Below are positions 15,435-24,009 of a stretch of 64,000 nt of DNA, in pieces (the first letter of the stretch is position 1; each line of letters begins with the position of its first letter). The notes beneath the pieces are model-generated. The model was not told the DNA's origin, made no database searches, and worked only from the letters and a program-made list of their open reading frames with translations. A program made the translations under genes and the position numbers. Source of the stretch: Lachnospiraceae bacterium. GTDB taxonomy: Bacteria > Bacillota > Clostridia > Lachnospirales > Lachnospiraceae. The stretch spans positions 124,001-188,000 of the forward strand of contig JAAUZI010000008.1 in NCBI GenBank assembly GCA_014804645.1, in the 5' to 3' direction.

Positions 15435-15471
15435 GCAAATGCGAATCTCTTGCATTTGCAACTCAGTTGCA
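15435..15471 (-). promoter_or_regulatory. Fur-type operator(s) at the exporter promoter
   Basis: TGCAACTCAGTTGCA at 15457-15471 is a perfect 7-1-7 palindrome, the geometry recognised by Fur-family repressors. A second dyad, GCAAATGC (15435-15442) with GCATTTGC (15452-15459), overlaps it. Both lie just downstream of the -10 box of the exporter promoter and before the start codon. The Fur-type protein encoded downstream is the likely ligand. Confidence 0.65.
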
Positions 15472-15477
15472 TTTAGA

Positions 15478-15505
15478 ATCATATCACATATTTCTATTTT
15501 GTCAA
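15478..15505 (-). promoter_or_regulatory. Promoter of the exporter/Fur operon
   Basis: On the reverse strand TTGACA (15500-15505) and TATGAT (15478-15483) are 16 bases apart, immediately upstream of the Fur-type palindromes. Confidence 0.75.
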
Positions 15506-15566
15506 GCCCGGAACAAAATGAGATGTCACACGCTCTGGCAACCTATTGAGAACACAATCTGGTGGC

Positions 15567-15608
15567 AAAAGAATATGCCCAGATTCACAAAGGAATCCAG
15601 GCATATTC
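15567..15608 (-). terminator. Terminator of the rhamnogalacturonan operon
   Basis: On the reverse strand GAATATGCC...GGATTC pairs with GAATCT...GGCATATTC around a six-base loop and is followed by TTTTGCC. It lies 56 bases after the rhaM stop. Confidence 0.6.
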
Positions 15609-15663
15609 CGGGCATTGATGGTAGTGCCCCTGCTGGTTGGCATGAGGCGGGACCGAAAAACCC

Positions 15664-15975
15664 TTAATCCAGATGAAACACCGTCTGCAAATCAACAGAG
15701 ACCGGACTGTTGTCGGGATTGGTTTCCATAATATCGGCCATATAGTCCCACCACTTGCGGTTAATGGCAGTATCCGCTCCCCTCGCCCATTTCTCCTCAT
15801 CCTCTATCTCAATATAACCGAAAAGCGTCAGGGTCTCCCTGTCCAGAAAAATCGTGTAGTTCTTCCCTCCATGCTCGTGAATCATGTCCTTCATCTCAGG
15901 CCACAACAGATTGTGACGTCTCTCATACTCTTCTTCCTGTCCCGGAAACAGCTTCATCTTGAACCCTTTAATCAT
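15664..15975 (-). CDS. rhaM: L-rhamnose mutarotase
   Basis: A 103-residue protein that matches RhaM in length and motif order: FKMKLFPGQEEEYERRHNLLWPEM at the start, NYTIFLDRETLTLFGYIEIED in the middle and WWDYMADIMETNPDNSP near the end. The conserved His in the N-terminal helix and the C-terminal Trp-Trp are present. It interconverts alpha- and beta-L-rhamnose in the cytoplasm. It is the last gene of the operon, 39 bases after the GH112 gene, and its presence points to rhamnose as a product of the GH112 reaction. Confidence 0.9.
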   Translation of the reverse strand: MIKGFKMKLFPGQEEEYERRHNLLWPEMKDMIHEHGGKNYTIFLDRETLTLFGYIEIEDEEKWARGADTAINRKWWDYMADIMETNPDNSPVSVDLQTVFHLD

Positions 15976-16014
15976 TTACATTACCCTACCTTTCCTGCAG
16001 TGTGCAATATATGT

Positions 16015-18171
16015 TTATACTCTCTGAATCAATGTGTCGTAAGCATCCAGCCTCACTCTCTGTACGCCGGTCTCCGTATGTATGCTGCACTCCTGCTGCG
16101 TGTCAGCGTTGTTGATCACCACCAGTGTTCCGCTCTCCGGATAATATGCGCACTCCATTTCCGCATTGTCCGTCAGATAGTACGCAGCCTCGCCTCCCCC
16201 GTCCAGAATCAGGTTCAGCAGCATCCTGGTATTGGCATTTGTCACCTCAAAAGCGGAGAGATAGATACCCTGTCCCCTTCCGAATGTATTTCTGGTGAGA
16301 AGCGGATTAGCCCCCTGCGCCGCCAGCACCGTCGCCTTGCCGTCGGTCAGGTGACAGGTGCGTCCGGCAGGAACATACGCCCCCTCCGGCATCACCTTCC
16401 CCGCGGCCGCCTCGTCCACCTCAAACGCCCACTTGCCATGACACACCCTGTCAATGATATCCTCGTCAACCCCCAGAACATGTGCCATTCTGAAGTAACT
16501 GTCATATCCCGGCACTGCGGAAGGCTCGCCCACGCCGATAAATGTGCCGCCCTCCCAGACCCATTTAGTCAGGCGCGCAATCACTTCCTCATCCTTCCAG
16601 GCGTCCGCACCGCTCCATGCACTGCCCGCCGCTCCCGCATTGATAACCACATCCACATTCTCCAGGGCGCCGGTTTTCACATCCTCAAAGCTAATAAAGC
16701 TCACCTCCAGCGGCAGTCCGCTGAGCGCCTCATTGATATGAATCAAGTCGTGCATATAGGTCTCATGAAAATGACCGGACAGAGACCAGGAACGCATGCT
16801 GCCCCAAAAGTGAAGGACTGCCACCCTCGGCTTGCATGTATAGGGCTTTCCGGCATTCTGCAGTTGTTTCAGTTCCCTGAACTCATCGGCAATCTTGGCA
16901 ATGTACTCCACAAAGTCGGGGAAGTCCTCCACCAGATGGAGATATCCACCCAGCCCAATGCGGTCTATGGTACAGCGCAGCAGCGCGCGTCGCACGCTGT
17001 TCCAATATTTTTTTGCATCCAGAGTGGGATTGCCTCCCTCCATAAAAGTGGCGGCCCCTCCCAATCCCACCGGGAACAGGTACGGGTGCAGCCGCAGCTC
17101 GTGGGTCTCCACATCCACGCCGCTGCAGAGCCTTGCCTCATAGCCGGAAAACACGCACTTAATCAGACCGTCAAAACCAAATTCCTTGAAGGTGGGCTTG
17201 TAAGGCTCAATACCCACCCAGCTGTCGTCATAGAACACATAGGCCTTCTTGCCATATCTATGTACTATATCAATTAATTTTTTCCCAAAATCGACCACAA
17301 AACGATTGACAAAATCAATCCAGTCCAGTTTCTTATGGTCGCAGGGCATATGGGTGACATGAAGTTTTCCCTGATTGATAAAATCCTCCGCTGTCAGACC
17401 ATACCCCTTCTCCCTGGCAAAATCGTCAAGCATTTTAGGGCTTACCGTAAAGTCATAGGAGGCCCAGTCCGAATAGAGCTGCCGGTTCCGCACATCGCTC
17501 CCCCAGATCCATACAAAATTGTAAAACATAGAGGTAAAGCGCACCACCGTGGTATCCGGGTGTGTCTCACACCATCTCTCCATCCAGTCCAGCATATATT
17601 CCTGGGTCTGTGGATATACCGGGTCGATCTGCATCAGATGTTCCTTCTCCCAGTTGTTCGTGGTGTGATTGTACATGGAAATCTCTTCCCATATCCGATA
17701 CGCCAGAAAACTCACTGTATAGCTGTGCCAGGGCGTGATGCCCTTCAGCGCTACAGTCCGGCTCTCCGCGTCATAGCTCCATGCGGACGCATCCACCAGG
17801 GTATCCGTCGTCCTGTCATAGACCTGCCAGTATTTCATGGAATCGGCACTGTCATTCACCCGGAACTGTTCCTCAAAAAATCCGTCCATCAGCGCAATCG
17901 CAAGGCTCTCACCCTCTGCAACTGACGGATGTGTCATCAGAAAGCACTGCTGGAGCTTATCCTGATTTTTCTCAGCCCATCTGTTGTGATCTCTAATAAT
18001 GCAGATTGTGGAGTAAATGCCATAGCCCGCCTTTGTGATCTCATCGGAAAGTACCGTTCCATCGCTGTCCCGTATCACATCCGCGCCCCATCTATCCGCC
18101 AATCTCAGTGTCAACTCCTCATATCCAGCCTCGCCAGGAAGCGTAAAACTCCCCTTCTCTACCGTCTTCAT
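16015..18171 (-). CDS. GH112 phosphorylase, probably beta-1,4-galactosyl-L-rhamnose phosphorylase
   Basis: A 718-residue protein without a signal peptide. It shows family GH112 features throughout: KGSFTLPGEAGYEELTLRLADRWGADVIRDSDGT at the start, then VRFTSMFYNFVWIWGSD and VFYDDSWVGIEPY in the barrel, and GVGEPSA with the beta-rich end. GH112 enzymes phosphorolyse beta-galactosyl linkages in the cytoplasm. Characterised members act on galacto-N-biose or lacto-N-biose, or on beta-1,4-galactosyl-rhamnose. The neighbours (rhamnose mutarotase, GH105, acetylesterase) favour the galactosyl-rhamnose activity, giving galactose 1-phosphate and rhamnose from rhamnogalacturonan-I side-chain stubs. A GGGGAGGT site precedes the ATG. 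Substrate choice is inference from context. Confidence 0.85.
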   Translation of the reverse strand: MKTVEKGSFTLPGEAGYEELTLRLADRWGADVIRDSDGTVLSDEITKAGYGIYSTICIIRDHNRWAEKNQDKLQQCFLMTHPSVAEGESLAIALMDGFFEEQFRVNDSADSMKYWQVYDRTTDTLVDASAWSYDAESRTVALKGITPWHSYTVSFLAYRIWEEISMYNHTTNNWEKEHLMQIDPVYPQTQEYMLDWMERWCETHPDTTVVRFTSMFYNFVWIWGSDVRNRQLYSDWASYDFTVSPKMLDDFAREKGYGLTAEDFINQGKLHVTHMPCDHKKLDWIDFVNRFVVDFGKKLIDIVHRYGKKAYVFYDDSWVGIEPYKPTFKEFGFDGLIKCVFSGYEARLCSGVDVETHELRLHPYLFPVGLGGAATFMEGGNPTLDAKKYWNSVRRALLRCTIDRIGLGGYLHLVEDFPDFVEYIAKIADEFRELKQLQNAGKPYTCKPRVAVLHFWGSMRSWSLSGHFHETYMHDLIHINEALSGLPLEVSFISFEDVKTGALENVDVVINAGAAGSAWSGADAWKDEEVIARLTKWVWEGGTFIGVGEPSAVPGYDSYFRMAHVLGVDEDIIDRVCHGKWAFEVDEAAAGKVMPEGAYVPAGRTCHLTDGKATVLAAQGANPLLTRNTFGRGQGIYLSAFEVTNANTRMLLNLILDGGGEAAYYLTDNAEMECAYYPESGTLVVINNADTQQECSIHTETGVQRVRLDAYDTLIQRV

Positions 18172-18215
18172 GCTTACCTCCCCAAAATAATACTCTATTT
18201 ATAGTACATCGATTG

Positions 18216-19934
18216 CTAAATATTCAATGCTCTGCAGATCTCCGCAGCATGTTCCCTTGTGATAATCTCCCTGATATCCTCGCTGTCCTCTATCACGCCG
18301 AGGGCACAGGCGGCTCTCACGTATGGAATACAATACAACTGGCTCACGGCGTCAAACACACAGGGCTTATCCTTCGGCAATTTCTTCCGACTGCTGTATC
18401 CTCTCATGACCATCGCCAGAAATTCCTCCGTCGTGACGGTTTTCTCAGGTTCCAGTCTGTTTCCCGAAAGCATCTGCGGCAGAATAATCCCGTTCTGGTG
18501 GGCGCACTCTACAGTTCCGGCATACCACTCATGCCCCACAATATCCTCAAAGAGATCATTGAACACATTAATCGGAAAAAACCGCGCTGCCTTGATGACC
18601 ATGTCCAGCGCCTCGGCGCGCGTAAGCGGCTCCTTCGGCCTATCCAAACCCGCAAAGAGCGGTATATCCGAATCCGGCCGGGGCACATCCCGATACCGCT
18701 CAGGTACGGTGGGCAGCACCGCCTCCCCCTCCCATGTATCAGACCGCTCCGTCATCAGCTGCGCCAAATGACGGTATGCGCCGCTCCAAACCTGCTCCAG
18801 ATAGTCCCTCACGATAAAACCCGCCATCCTGTAGGCGCCATAGTCGTTGGTGTGGGTGAAATCCCTGGGATAAAAATATGCCTTTGCATTCTCCAGGCCC
18901 TTCCCTGTCACAAACTCCATACTCCGTCCGTGAAGGTCAATCACAGGCACATGATACTGGTGCCCCAGTTCCATACAGGCCTCGGCATATTTCTCCAGCA
19001 GATCATTGTAAGAGCCGTCATCCGCCTTCCATGAATTCCGGGCAAGGGGCGTGATGATGATGGGATAAGCCCCCCTCTCCCTTGCCTCCTCCACATAGGC
19101 GGCAAGGCCGTCCCTGTAGCCGCCCCGAGCCTGCAGATGCATCAGTTTCTGGTCGTTGTGCCCGAACTGCAGCATCAGATAGTCTCCCGGTTTTATATAG
19201 TCCCGGAGAATGGCATAATGTCCCTCCTCACGAAAACTCTCCACCGTAAGGCCCGAATGGGCATGGTTGGACACAGCTATCCCCCGAGGCAGATAGCAGC
19301 CGATCATCTGTCCCCACCCGGCGTAGCTTGTACCGGGGGCATAGGGATATTCCGCAGTCTGATCGGTCACGGTGGAATCCCCCGCTATATAGAGGGTAGG
19401 ACAGCTTACAGGCCTAAAGTTCATCGCCGACAGCCGCACCTGTCTCCCCACAACAGCAATATCTATGCTGCGCCTCTCATATCTGTCACTCTTGCCGCGG
19501 GGTATGATATCGCATACATTCAACAGAAAAGAGCATGTGACCGCTCCCTCTTTTTCCGCAATCTCCCTGAAAGCAAGCCTTCTGGGACCAGCAAAAACGC
19601 ATATTTCCCCCGCTCCGTACAGCACAAGCTCCACCTCGTAGTTCCCCGGCTCCCGCACATCCGCCCTGAAACACAGCGGAATGAGACGATCCGCCGCCGC
19701 GTCCACTCTCTGCACTGTCTCTCCGGAGTCCACATAACAGCCCTGTTCGTCCCGCAATATCCGGGTAACCTTCTCATTGCAGTACCAGTAGGGAACATCA
19801 AAGCCTACTCCCAGCTCCGCAATCCCCAGCAGCTCATCCCCCCGCCTGTGCTCTTCCGTCACGAAACCGAACCCAGCCTCTGCGCTGTAAAGTCCGATTT
19901 CTTCATCTCTGAAATCAAAGGAGTCCCTGTACAC
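18216..19934 (-). CDS. SGNH rhamnogalacturonan acetylesterase with SLH-like tail
   Basis: A 572-residue protein starting at a GTG immediately after the stop of the GH105 gene. Residues about 1-175 form a beta-rich accessory domain. About 180-400 is an SGNH hydrolase of the CE12 kind, with blocks LYIAGDSTVTDQ (nucleophile Ser), LMLQFGHNDQK and DFTHTNDYGAYRM (catalytic Asp and His). From about 425 to the end there are two repeats that look like SLH modules (LTRAEALDMVIKAARFF ... WYAGTVECAHQNGII ... and a shorter second copy). It should remove acetyl groups from rhamnogalacturonan fragments. SLH modules normally attach exported proteins to the wall, yet no signal peptide is visible, so their role here is unclear. 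Confidence 0.8.
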   Translation of the reverse strand: MYRDSFDFRDEEIGLYSAEAGFGFVTEEHRRGDELLGIAELGVGFDVPYWYCNEKVTRILRDEQGCYVDSGETVQRVDAAADRLIPLCFRADVREPGNYEVELVLYGAGEICVFAGPRRLAFREIAEKEGAVTCSFLLNVCDIIPRGKSDRYERRSIDIAVVGRQVRLSAMNFRPVSCPTLYIAGDSTVTDQTAEYPYAPGTSYAGWGQMIGCYLPRGIAVSNHAHSGLTVESFREEGHYAILRDYIKPGDYLMLQFGHNDQKLMHLQARGGYRDGLAAYVEEARERGAYPIIITPLARNSWKADDGSYNDLLEKYAEACMELGHQYHVPVIDLHGRSMEFVTGKGLENAKAYFYPRDFTHTNDYGAYRMAGFIVRDYLEQVWSGAYRHLAQLMTERSDTWEGEAVLPTVPERYRDVPRPDSDIPLFAGLDRPKEPLTRAEALDMVIKAARFFPINVFNDLFEDIVGHEWYAGTVECAHQNGIILPQMLSGNRLEPEKTVTTEEFLAMVMRGYSSRKKLPKDKPCVFDAVSQLYCIPYVRAACALGVIEDSEDIREIITREHAAEICRALNI

Positions 19935-20987
19935 CTACAACGCACCATCCTTCTGCAGTTCGTCGGAAACCAGAACTTTGTCAAAAAACGCCAGCGCCAG
20001 GCCCTGGCCCCATCCCTGAATCCAGTCCCTGGAGATATTGCGGTAGCCGTCCGCATCATTCATAACCGCCGTGCCGCCCGAAACATTCAACACTCTGCCG
20101 TCCGGCTTAACATTGGCCAGCAGCCCCCTGATGGACCTGTTGATATATTTGGAGTGGAGGGGATTGGCCCGTGAAACCATGGCGGCCGCTATACCTGCCG
20201 AGGCCGATATCTCCTCATAGGAGCTCTCATCGTTCAGTATGGTTCTCCACAGGCCGTCCTCTGTCTGCAGCAGCTTGATGGCGGAGAGCTGTTCATTTAA
20301 AGAGCCCGCCACATCCATATACTTGGGATACAGATAGCATTTGGGCAGAATATCCCCCACCTGTGACATTGTAAATGCAGCCCAGGCATTGGCCCGTCCC
20401 CAGTAAAAGCCGGACATGTGATCCCCCGTTATGTTGTTGTAGCCGTGATAATACAATCCCGTATCAGGGTCCTGCAGATATTTGATGTGCCAGTAATACT
20501 GGTTCAGCGCATCCTCGATCAACTCTTCATCCGCCAACTCCACTCCCACCCGCAGCAGGAAAAAGGCAGCCATAAACAGAGTGTCCGCCCAGCACTGCTC
20601 CGGGAAATCATTGTCCGCCGACACTGTGTGCTGCAGGACGTTGTCGCCAAATCGCAGCGCATCCTTTCGGATATAGCCGATCTTACTCATGACAATGTCC
20701 CAGTATTTTTGTTCTCCCGTGGCCTTATAGAGCGTAATCAGGCAATGTCCCATGGCGCATGCGTTGACCGTCCACACTGTGGGCAATCCCAGCTCGATCA
20801 GCTCGTCTACCCGATCCTTCAGCAGCTTTAAATATTCTTCGTTCCCTGTCTTTTCATAGGCGTCCGCAATTCCAAAATAAGCCACGCCGCACGGCCAGTC
20901 CCAAGTGAGATCCATTTTCATGGTTCTTCTCACGATCCTGTCAATCACATCCAGAATCTCCTGTTTGTCATACTCCAGTTTCAACAT
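19935..20987 (-). CDS. GH105 unsaturated rhamnogalacturonyl hydrolase
   Basis: About 350 residues from the ATG at 20987, which has GAGGAGG upstream. The family 105 (alpha/alpha)6 barrel is recognisable from DLTWDWPCGVAYFGIADAYEKTG, VLQHTVSADNDFPEQCWADTLFMAAFFL (with the catalytic-region Asp of WADT), SGFYWGRANAWAAFTM and the end RDWIQGWGQGLALAF. It is cytoplasmic and hydrates the 4,5-unsaturated galacturonyl residue left by pectin lyases, releasing it from unsaturated rhamnogalacturonan oligosaccharides. The next gene starts at the base after its stop. This enzyme is the strongest sign that the operon is for rhamnogalacturonan-I. Confidence 0.9.
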   Translation of the reverse strand: MLKLEYDKQEILDVIDRIVRRTMKMDLTWDWPCGVAYFGIADAYEKTGNEEYLKLLKDRVDELIELGLPTVWTVNACAMGHCLITLYKATGEQKYWDIVMSKIGYIRKDALRFGDNVLQHTVSADNDFPEQCWADTLFMAAFFLLRVGVELADEELIEDALNQYYWHIKYLQDPDTGLYYHGYNNITGDHMSGFYWGRANAWAAFTMSQVGDILPKCYLYPKYMDVAGSLNEQLSAIKLLQTEDGLWRTILNDESSYEEISASAGIAAAMVSRANPLHSKYINRSIRGLLANVKPDGRVLNVSGGTAVMNDADGYRNISRDWIQGWGQGLALAFFDKVLVSDELQKDGAL

Positions 20988-21169
20988 ACGCCAATCCTCC
21001 TCATAGCTATAGTAACATATTTTTTTTGACAGGACCACTTTTCGCATGAACAGTAGTCCTGTACGCATGAACTGCACTCACGATTCCGGCTCCTTCACAT
21101 CCCTTCCCATGGGCCTCATATTCTTTCAGACCCATGGGAAAAAGTATGAAACTCGTTCTTTCATGTGAA

Positions 21170-21199
21170 TATAGCCCCCAACTGTCGTCGGGGGCTATA
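21170..21199 (-). other. Intercistronic hairpin between importer and enzyme genes
   Basis: TATAGCCCCC (21170-21179) and GGGGGCTATA (21190-21199) form a perfect 10-pair stem in the 244-base gap between the binding-protein gene and GH105. On the operon strand there is no T-run, so it may be a processing or mRNA-stability hairpin or a weak attenuator. On the other strand a short T-run follows. A possible secondary promoter (CTGTCA, TATAGC) lies just before GH105. Confidence 0.5.
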
Positions 21200-21231
21200 C
21201 TATTTTTCATAAGTTCCGAGACTAATTTATC

Positions 21232-22986
21232 TTATTTCGGAAGTTTTGTGCTCAGGCCGGAATTGTAAGCCTCCAGTCTCTGATTGATAACTTCCTGATA
21301 ACCTGCCTCCAGATACTTCTGGCTCAGCTCATCATACAGAGCGTCGAACTCCTCGGGAGCGCACATGGTCAGCTGGTCACGATACTGAGGATACAGCTCC
21401 TCCTTCAGGATGTTGCCGTACTCGGTAACAGCATCGAAGGATGTTGCAAAGTTACAGTCGGAGTTAGCCCAGTTCTTGTTGTACAGATCGTTCTGTCCGT
21501 TGTAGTTGGCCAGAATGTCCGCATAGAAGTCCTGAGGCAGACCCTGAGGAGTGATTGCCGCGATATCCTTCTCGATGCTGCCCAGCGTCTTGGAAGCGGT
21601 AACGATCATCCAGTAGTCCACGTTGTTGTTGTGACCCTGCTGCTCTGCCAGACCCTTCTGATCAGCTACGTTTACAGGAGTGTCGCCGTCATAGTTGAAG
21701 TTCACACCCTCAACACCCCACTGCATGGTGAACAGGACATTATCCTGAGACATCCACTCCATATACATCATGGCTGCCTGCACCTCCTCGGGAGTTGCAT
21801 CATACGCAAATGCTGTCATGGCGCCAAATACGTTGGTGGGACGGAATGCATTGCTGGAACCCCATACATCATCCTGTACGAAATCGCTGCTGGTCACAAC
21901 CACGCCAAGCTTTCCATCCGGATTTAACTCATAGAAGGAAGTCAGGGTGTCCAGTGTGGAAGAGGTGTAGCCAGACCACTCAAAGCACTGACCGTTGACA
22001 AAGTCCGCAATCGCCTCACCGCCATCCCTTGTATAGTACTCAGGATTCTTGAAACCTCTGTTGTACAGCTCGTTCTCAAATTTTAAGAGTCTCTTCTGTG
22101 CCTCGGTGGACAGAGCGGGAATCTGGTAGTCACCGGTGGTAGCCCATGTCACCTCGTCCTGAGGATAGTCTCTCCAGCCATAGTTCTGGTCCGCGCCTGC
22201 GCCGCTTACCTTGGTACCGCCTGCAGGATACGCATGCCCGGCGTCCACCAGTTTCTGGAACAGGTCCAGTCTCTCCTGGCTTGTTGCAGGATAGTGATCA
22301 ACGCCAACCTCATCCAGCCAGTCCTGGCGATACCAGGTGATCCATGTGTAGTTAGTGTTACCGTAAGGACGCTGTCCGAGAGCCAGATAGTCCTCGCCGT
22401 CCAACTGGGTATAGATATCAATGCCGTTGTCTACCATGTTCTGATAGAAAGTAGGAGCCACTTGCTTGAGCTGCTCCATGTCATAGGACTGCAGATAGCC
22501 CTCCGCCTGCCATGTGGCGAGCTTGTCATAGTCGTACTCCATCAGTATGGTGGGCAGATCCTGACCGGTGGCAAGCAGGGTGTAATCCGTCATAACATCG
22601 GAACGGTTGATGGCCACATACTCCACATTGATGTTGTACATTGCGCCAAAGTTCTCCTGCACCCAGTTGGTCCAATAGTTGTTCACCACGTCCGAGCAGC
22701 CGTTGCTGCTATCACCGCGATCATAGACCGGTATCTGCAGGGTTACAGGGTTCTCAAAGGGAACCCAACCCTCCATGCCTGCCGCTGTGTTGGCAGGGGT
22801 TGCAGGGGTGTCGTCTCCTCCACCGCTGTTGCCGCCTGACGGTGTGCTCGCGCTTGTCGGTGTGTCTCCGCCACCTGAGGGGTTATCATTTCCAGCCGGT
22901 TCGCTGCCGCAGCCCGCCATAACGCCCATTACCATTGCGCCTGTCATAACCAGGGCCGCTGCTCTCTGAAGAGTTTTCTTCTTCAT
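21232..22986 (-). CDS. LplA-type extracellular solute-binding lipoprotein
   Basis: A 584-residue lipoprotein: signal peptide with lipobox VMAGC, then a Gly/Ser/Pro/Thr-rich linker (about 27-70), then a large binding domain. The length and order (VPFENPVTLQIPVYDRGD, TDYTLLATGQDLPTILMEY, TWITWYRQDWLDEVG, WSGYTSSTLDTL) fit the LplA/YtcQ type of CUT1 binding proteins used for large oligosaccharides. It should capture rhamnogalacturonan-derived oligomers outside the cell and deliver them to the two permeases encoded upstream. The ribosome site AAAAAGGAGGAT is strong. No ATPase is encoded here; CUT1 systems commonly share an MsmX-type ATPase. Confidence 0.87.
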   Translation of the reverse strand: MKKKTLQRAAALVMTGAMVMGVMAGCGSEPAGNDNPSGGGDTPTSASTPSGGNSGGGDDTPATPANTAAGMEGWVPFENPVTLQIPVYDRGDSSNGCSDVVNNYWTNWVQENFGAMYNINVEYVAINRSDVMTDYTLLATGQDLPTILMEYDYDKLATWQAEGYLQSYDMEQLKQVAPTFYQNMVDNGIDIYTQLDGEDYLALGQRPYGNTNYTWITWYRQDWLDEVGVDHYPATSQERLDLFQKLVDAGHAYPAGGTKVSGAGADQNYGWRDYPQDEVTWATTGDYQIPALSTEAQKRLLKFENELYNRGFKNPEYYTRDGGEAIADFVNGQCFEWSGYTSSTLDTLTSFYELNPDGKLGVVVTSSDFVQDDVWGSSNAFRPTNVFGAMTAFAYDATPEEVQAAMMYMEWMSQDNVLFTMQWGVEGVNFNYDGDTPVNVADQKGLAEQQGHNNNVDYWMIVTASKTLGSIEKDIAAITPQGLPQDFYADILANYNGQNDLYNKNWANSDCNFATSFDAVTEYGNILKEELYPQYRDQLTMCAPEEFDALYDELSQKYLEAGYQEVINQRLEAYNSGLSTKLPK

Positions 22987-23030
22987 AAATAAATCCTCCT
23001 TTTTGAAAAAATATAGTTTATTATTGCACT

Positions 23031-23044
23031 CCCCGTTTCCGGGG
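23031..23044 (-). other. GC hairpin between permease and binding-protein genes
   Basis: CCCCG and CGGGG with a four-base loop lie between the LplC-type permease stop and the binding-protein ribosome site. Such hairpins commonly protect the downstream binding-protein mRNA and raise its level relative to the permeases; that role is inference. Confidence 0.4.
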
Positions 23045-23063
23045 AAAAACTACCTGTGTCCTA

Positions 23064-23990
23064 TCAGCCCTTCACCGCACCGATCATCGCGCCCTTTACA
23101 AAATACTTCTGCAGGAAGGGATAGATAATAATGATGGGGATGGTGACAAACATAATGCTGGCCGCCTGCAGAACCTCCGGCACGGACTGGCTCACACCGC
23201 CGGTATCTGCCAGGGAAGAGGTCTGGCTCTCCGTGGCGGACGCCACCAGCTGGTACAGCTTATACTGAATCATCTTCAGCTTGGCGTCTCTGGTGTAGTA
23301 CATATTGTCGGAATAAGCGTTCCAGCGGCCCACCGCATAGAACAGGGACAATGTGGCCAGAATCGGCTTTGACAGCGGCAGCACAATCTTCCACAGAATC
23401 TGGAAATTGCTGGCGCCATCCAGGAAAGCAGACTCTTCCAGGCTGTCCGGTATAGTGGTCTGGAAATAGTTTTTCATGATCAGCATGTTGTACGGCGAGT
23501 AGATCAATGGCAGAATCAACACCCATGCGGTATCCAGAATATGTAAATCCTGATACAGCAGATAGCAGGGGATGATACCGGCGCCAAAGTACATGGGAAC
23601 CATCAGCAGAAATGTGATGGCCTGTTTTCCCTTTAATCTCTTTTTGGACAAAGGGTAGGCCGCGCAGGTACATACCAGCATGCCCAATGCGGTGAAAACC
23701 AGCGTAATCACTGCGGAAAATCCCATGGAGTACGTCATGGTGCTATCACCCAGCACCCTCTTATACGCGTCGAAAGTAATATCCTTGGGCCAGAAATACA
23801 CCAGCTTTGCCATGACCGCCGCATTGCCGGAGACAGACTTTACGGCCACATGAATAAAGGGGAGAATACAGGTGGCACAGAGCAGTATGATTACTGCCAT
23901 CATCACAAAATCACTGACGCGAAATTTATTCACGGCATGTTCGCCGCCCGAAGATACCGTCACTTCGTTTATCTTTTCCTTTTTACCCAT
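23064..23990 (-). CDS. LplC/YtcP-type carbohydrate ABC permease
   Basis: A 308-residue CUT1 inner-membrane permease with six hydrophobic helices. The ATPase-coupling EAA-like loop is in YFQTTIPDSLEESAFLDGASNFQILWKIVLPLSKPILATL, where DGA...L is the conserved core. The N-terminus (FVMMAVIILLCATCILPFIHVAVKSVS) and the C-terminal QKYFVKGAMIGAVKG are typical of LplC/YtcP. It pairs with the LplB-type permease 19 bases upstream to form the import channel for rhamnogalacturonan fragments. Strong AAGGAGG site. Confidence 0.9.
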   Translation of the reverse strand: MGKKEKINEVTVSSGGEHAVNKFRVSDFVMMAVIILLCATCILPFIHVAVKSVSGNAAVMAKLVYFWPKDITFDAYKRVLGDSTMTYSMGFSAVITLVFTALGMLVCTCAAYPLSKKRLKGKQAITFLLMVPMYFGAGIIPCYLLYQDLHILDTAWVLILPLIYSPYNMLIMKNYFQTTIPDSLEESAFLDGASNFQILWKIVLPLSKPILATLSLFYAVGRWNAYSDNMYYTRDAKLKMIQYKLYQLVASATESQTSSLADTGGVSQSVPEVLQAASIMFVTIPIIIIYPFLQKYFVKGAMIGAVKG

Positions 23991-24009
23991 TTCCCAGCCT
24001 CCTTACAAA

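Noticed and set aside
15673..17277. Long forward ORF (534 codons) opposite the GH112 gene
   Set aside because: It is the antisense shadow of GH112 and rhaM, rich in His, Arg and Pro, without a ribosome site.
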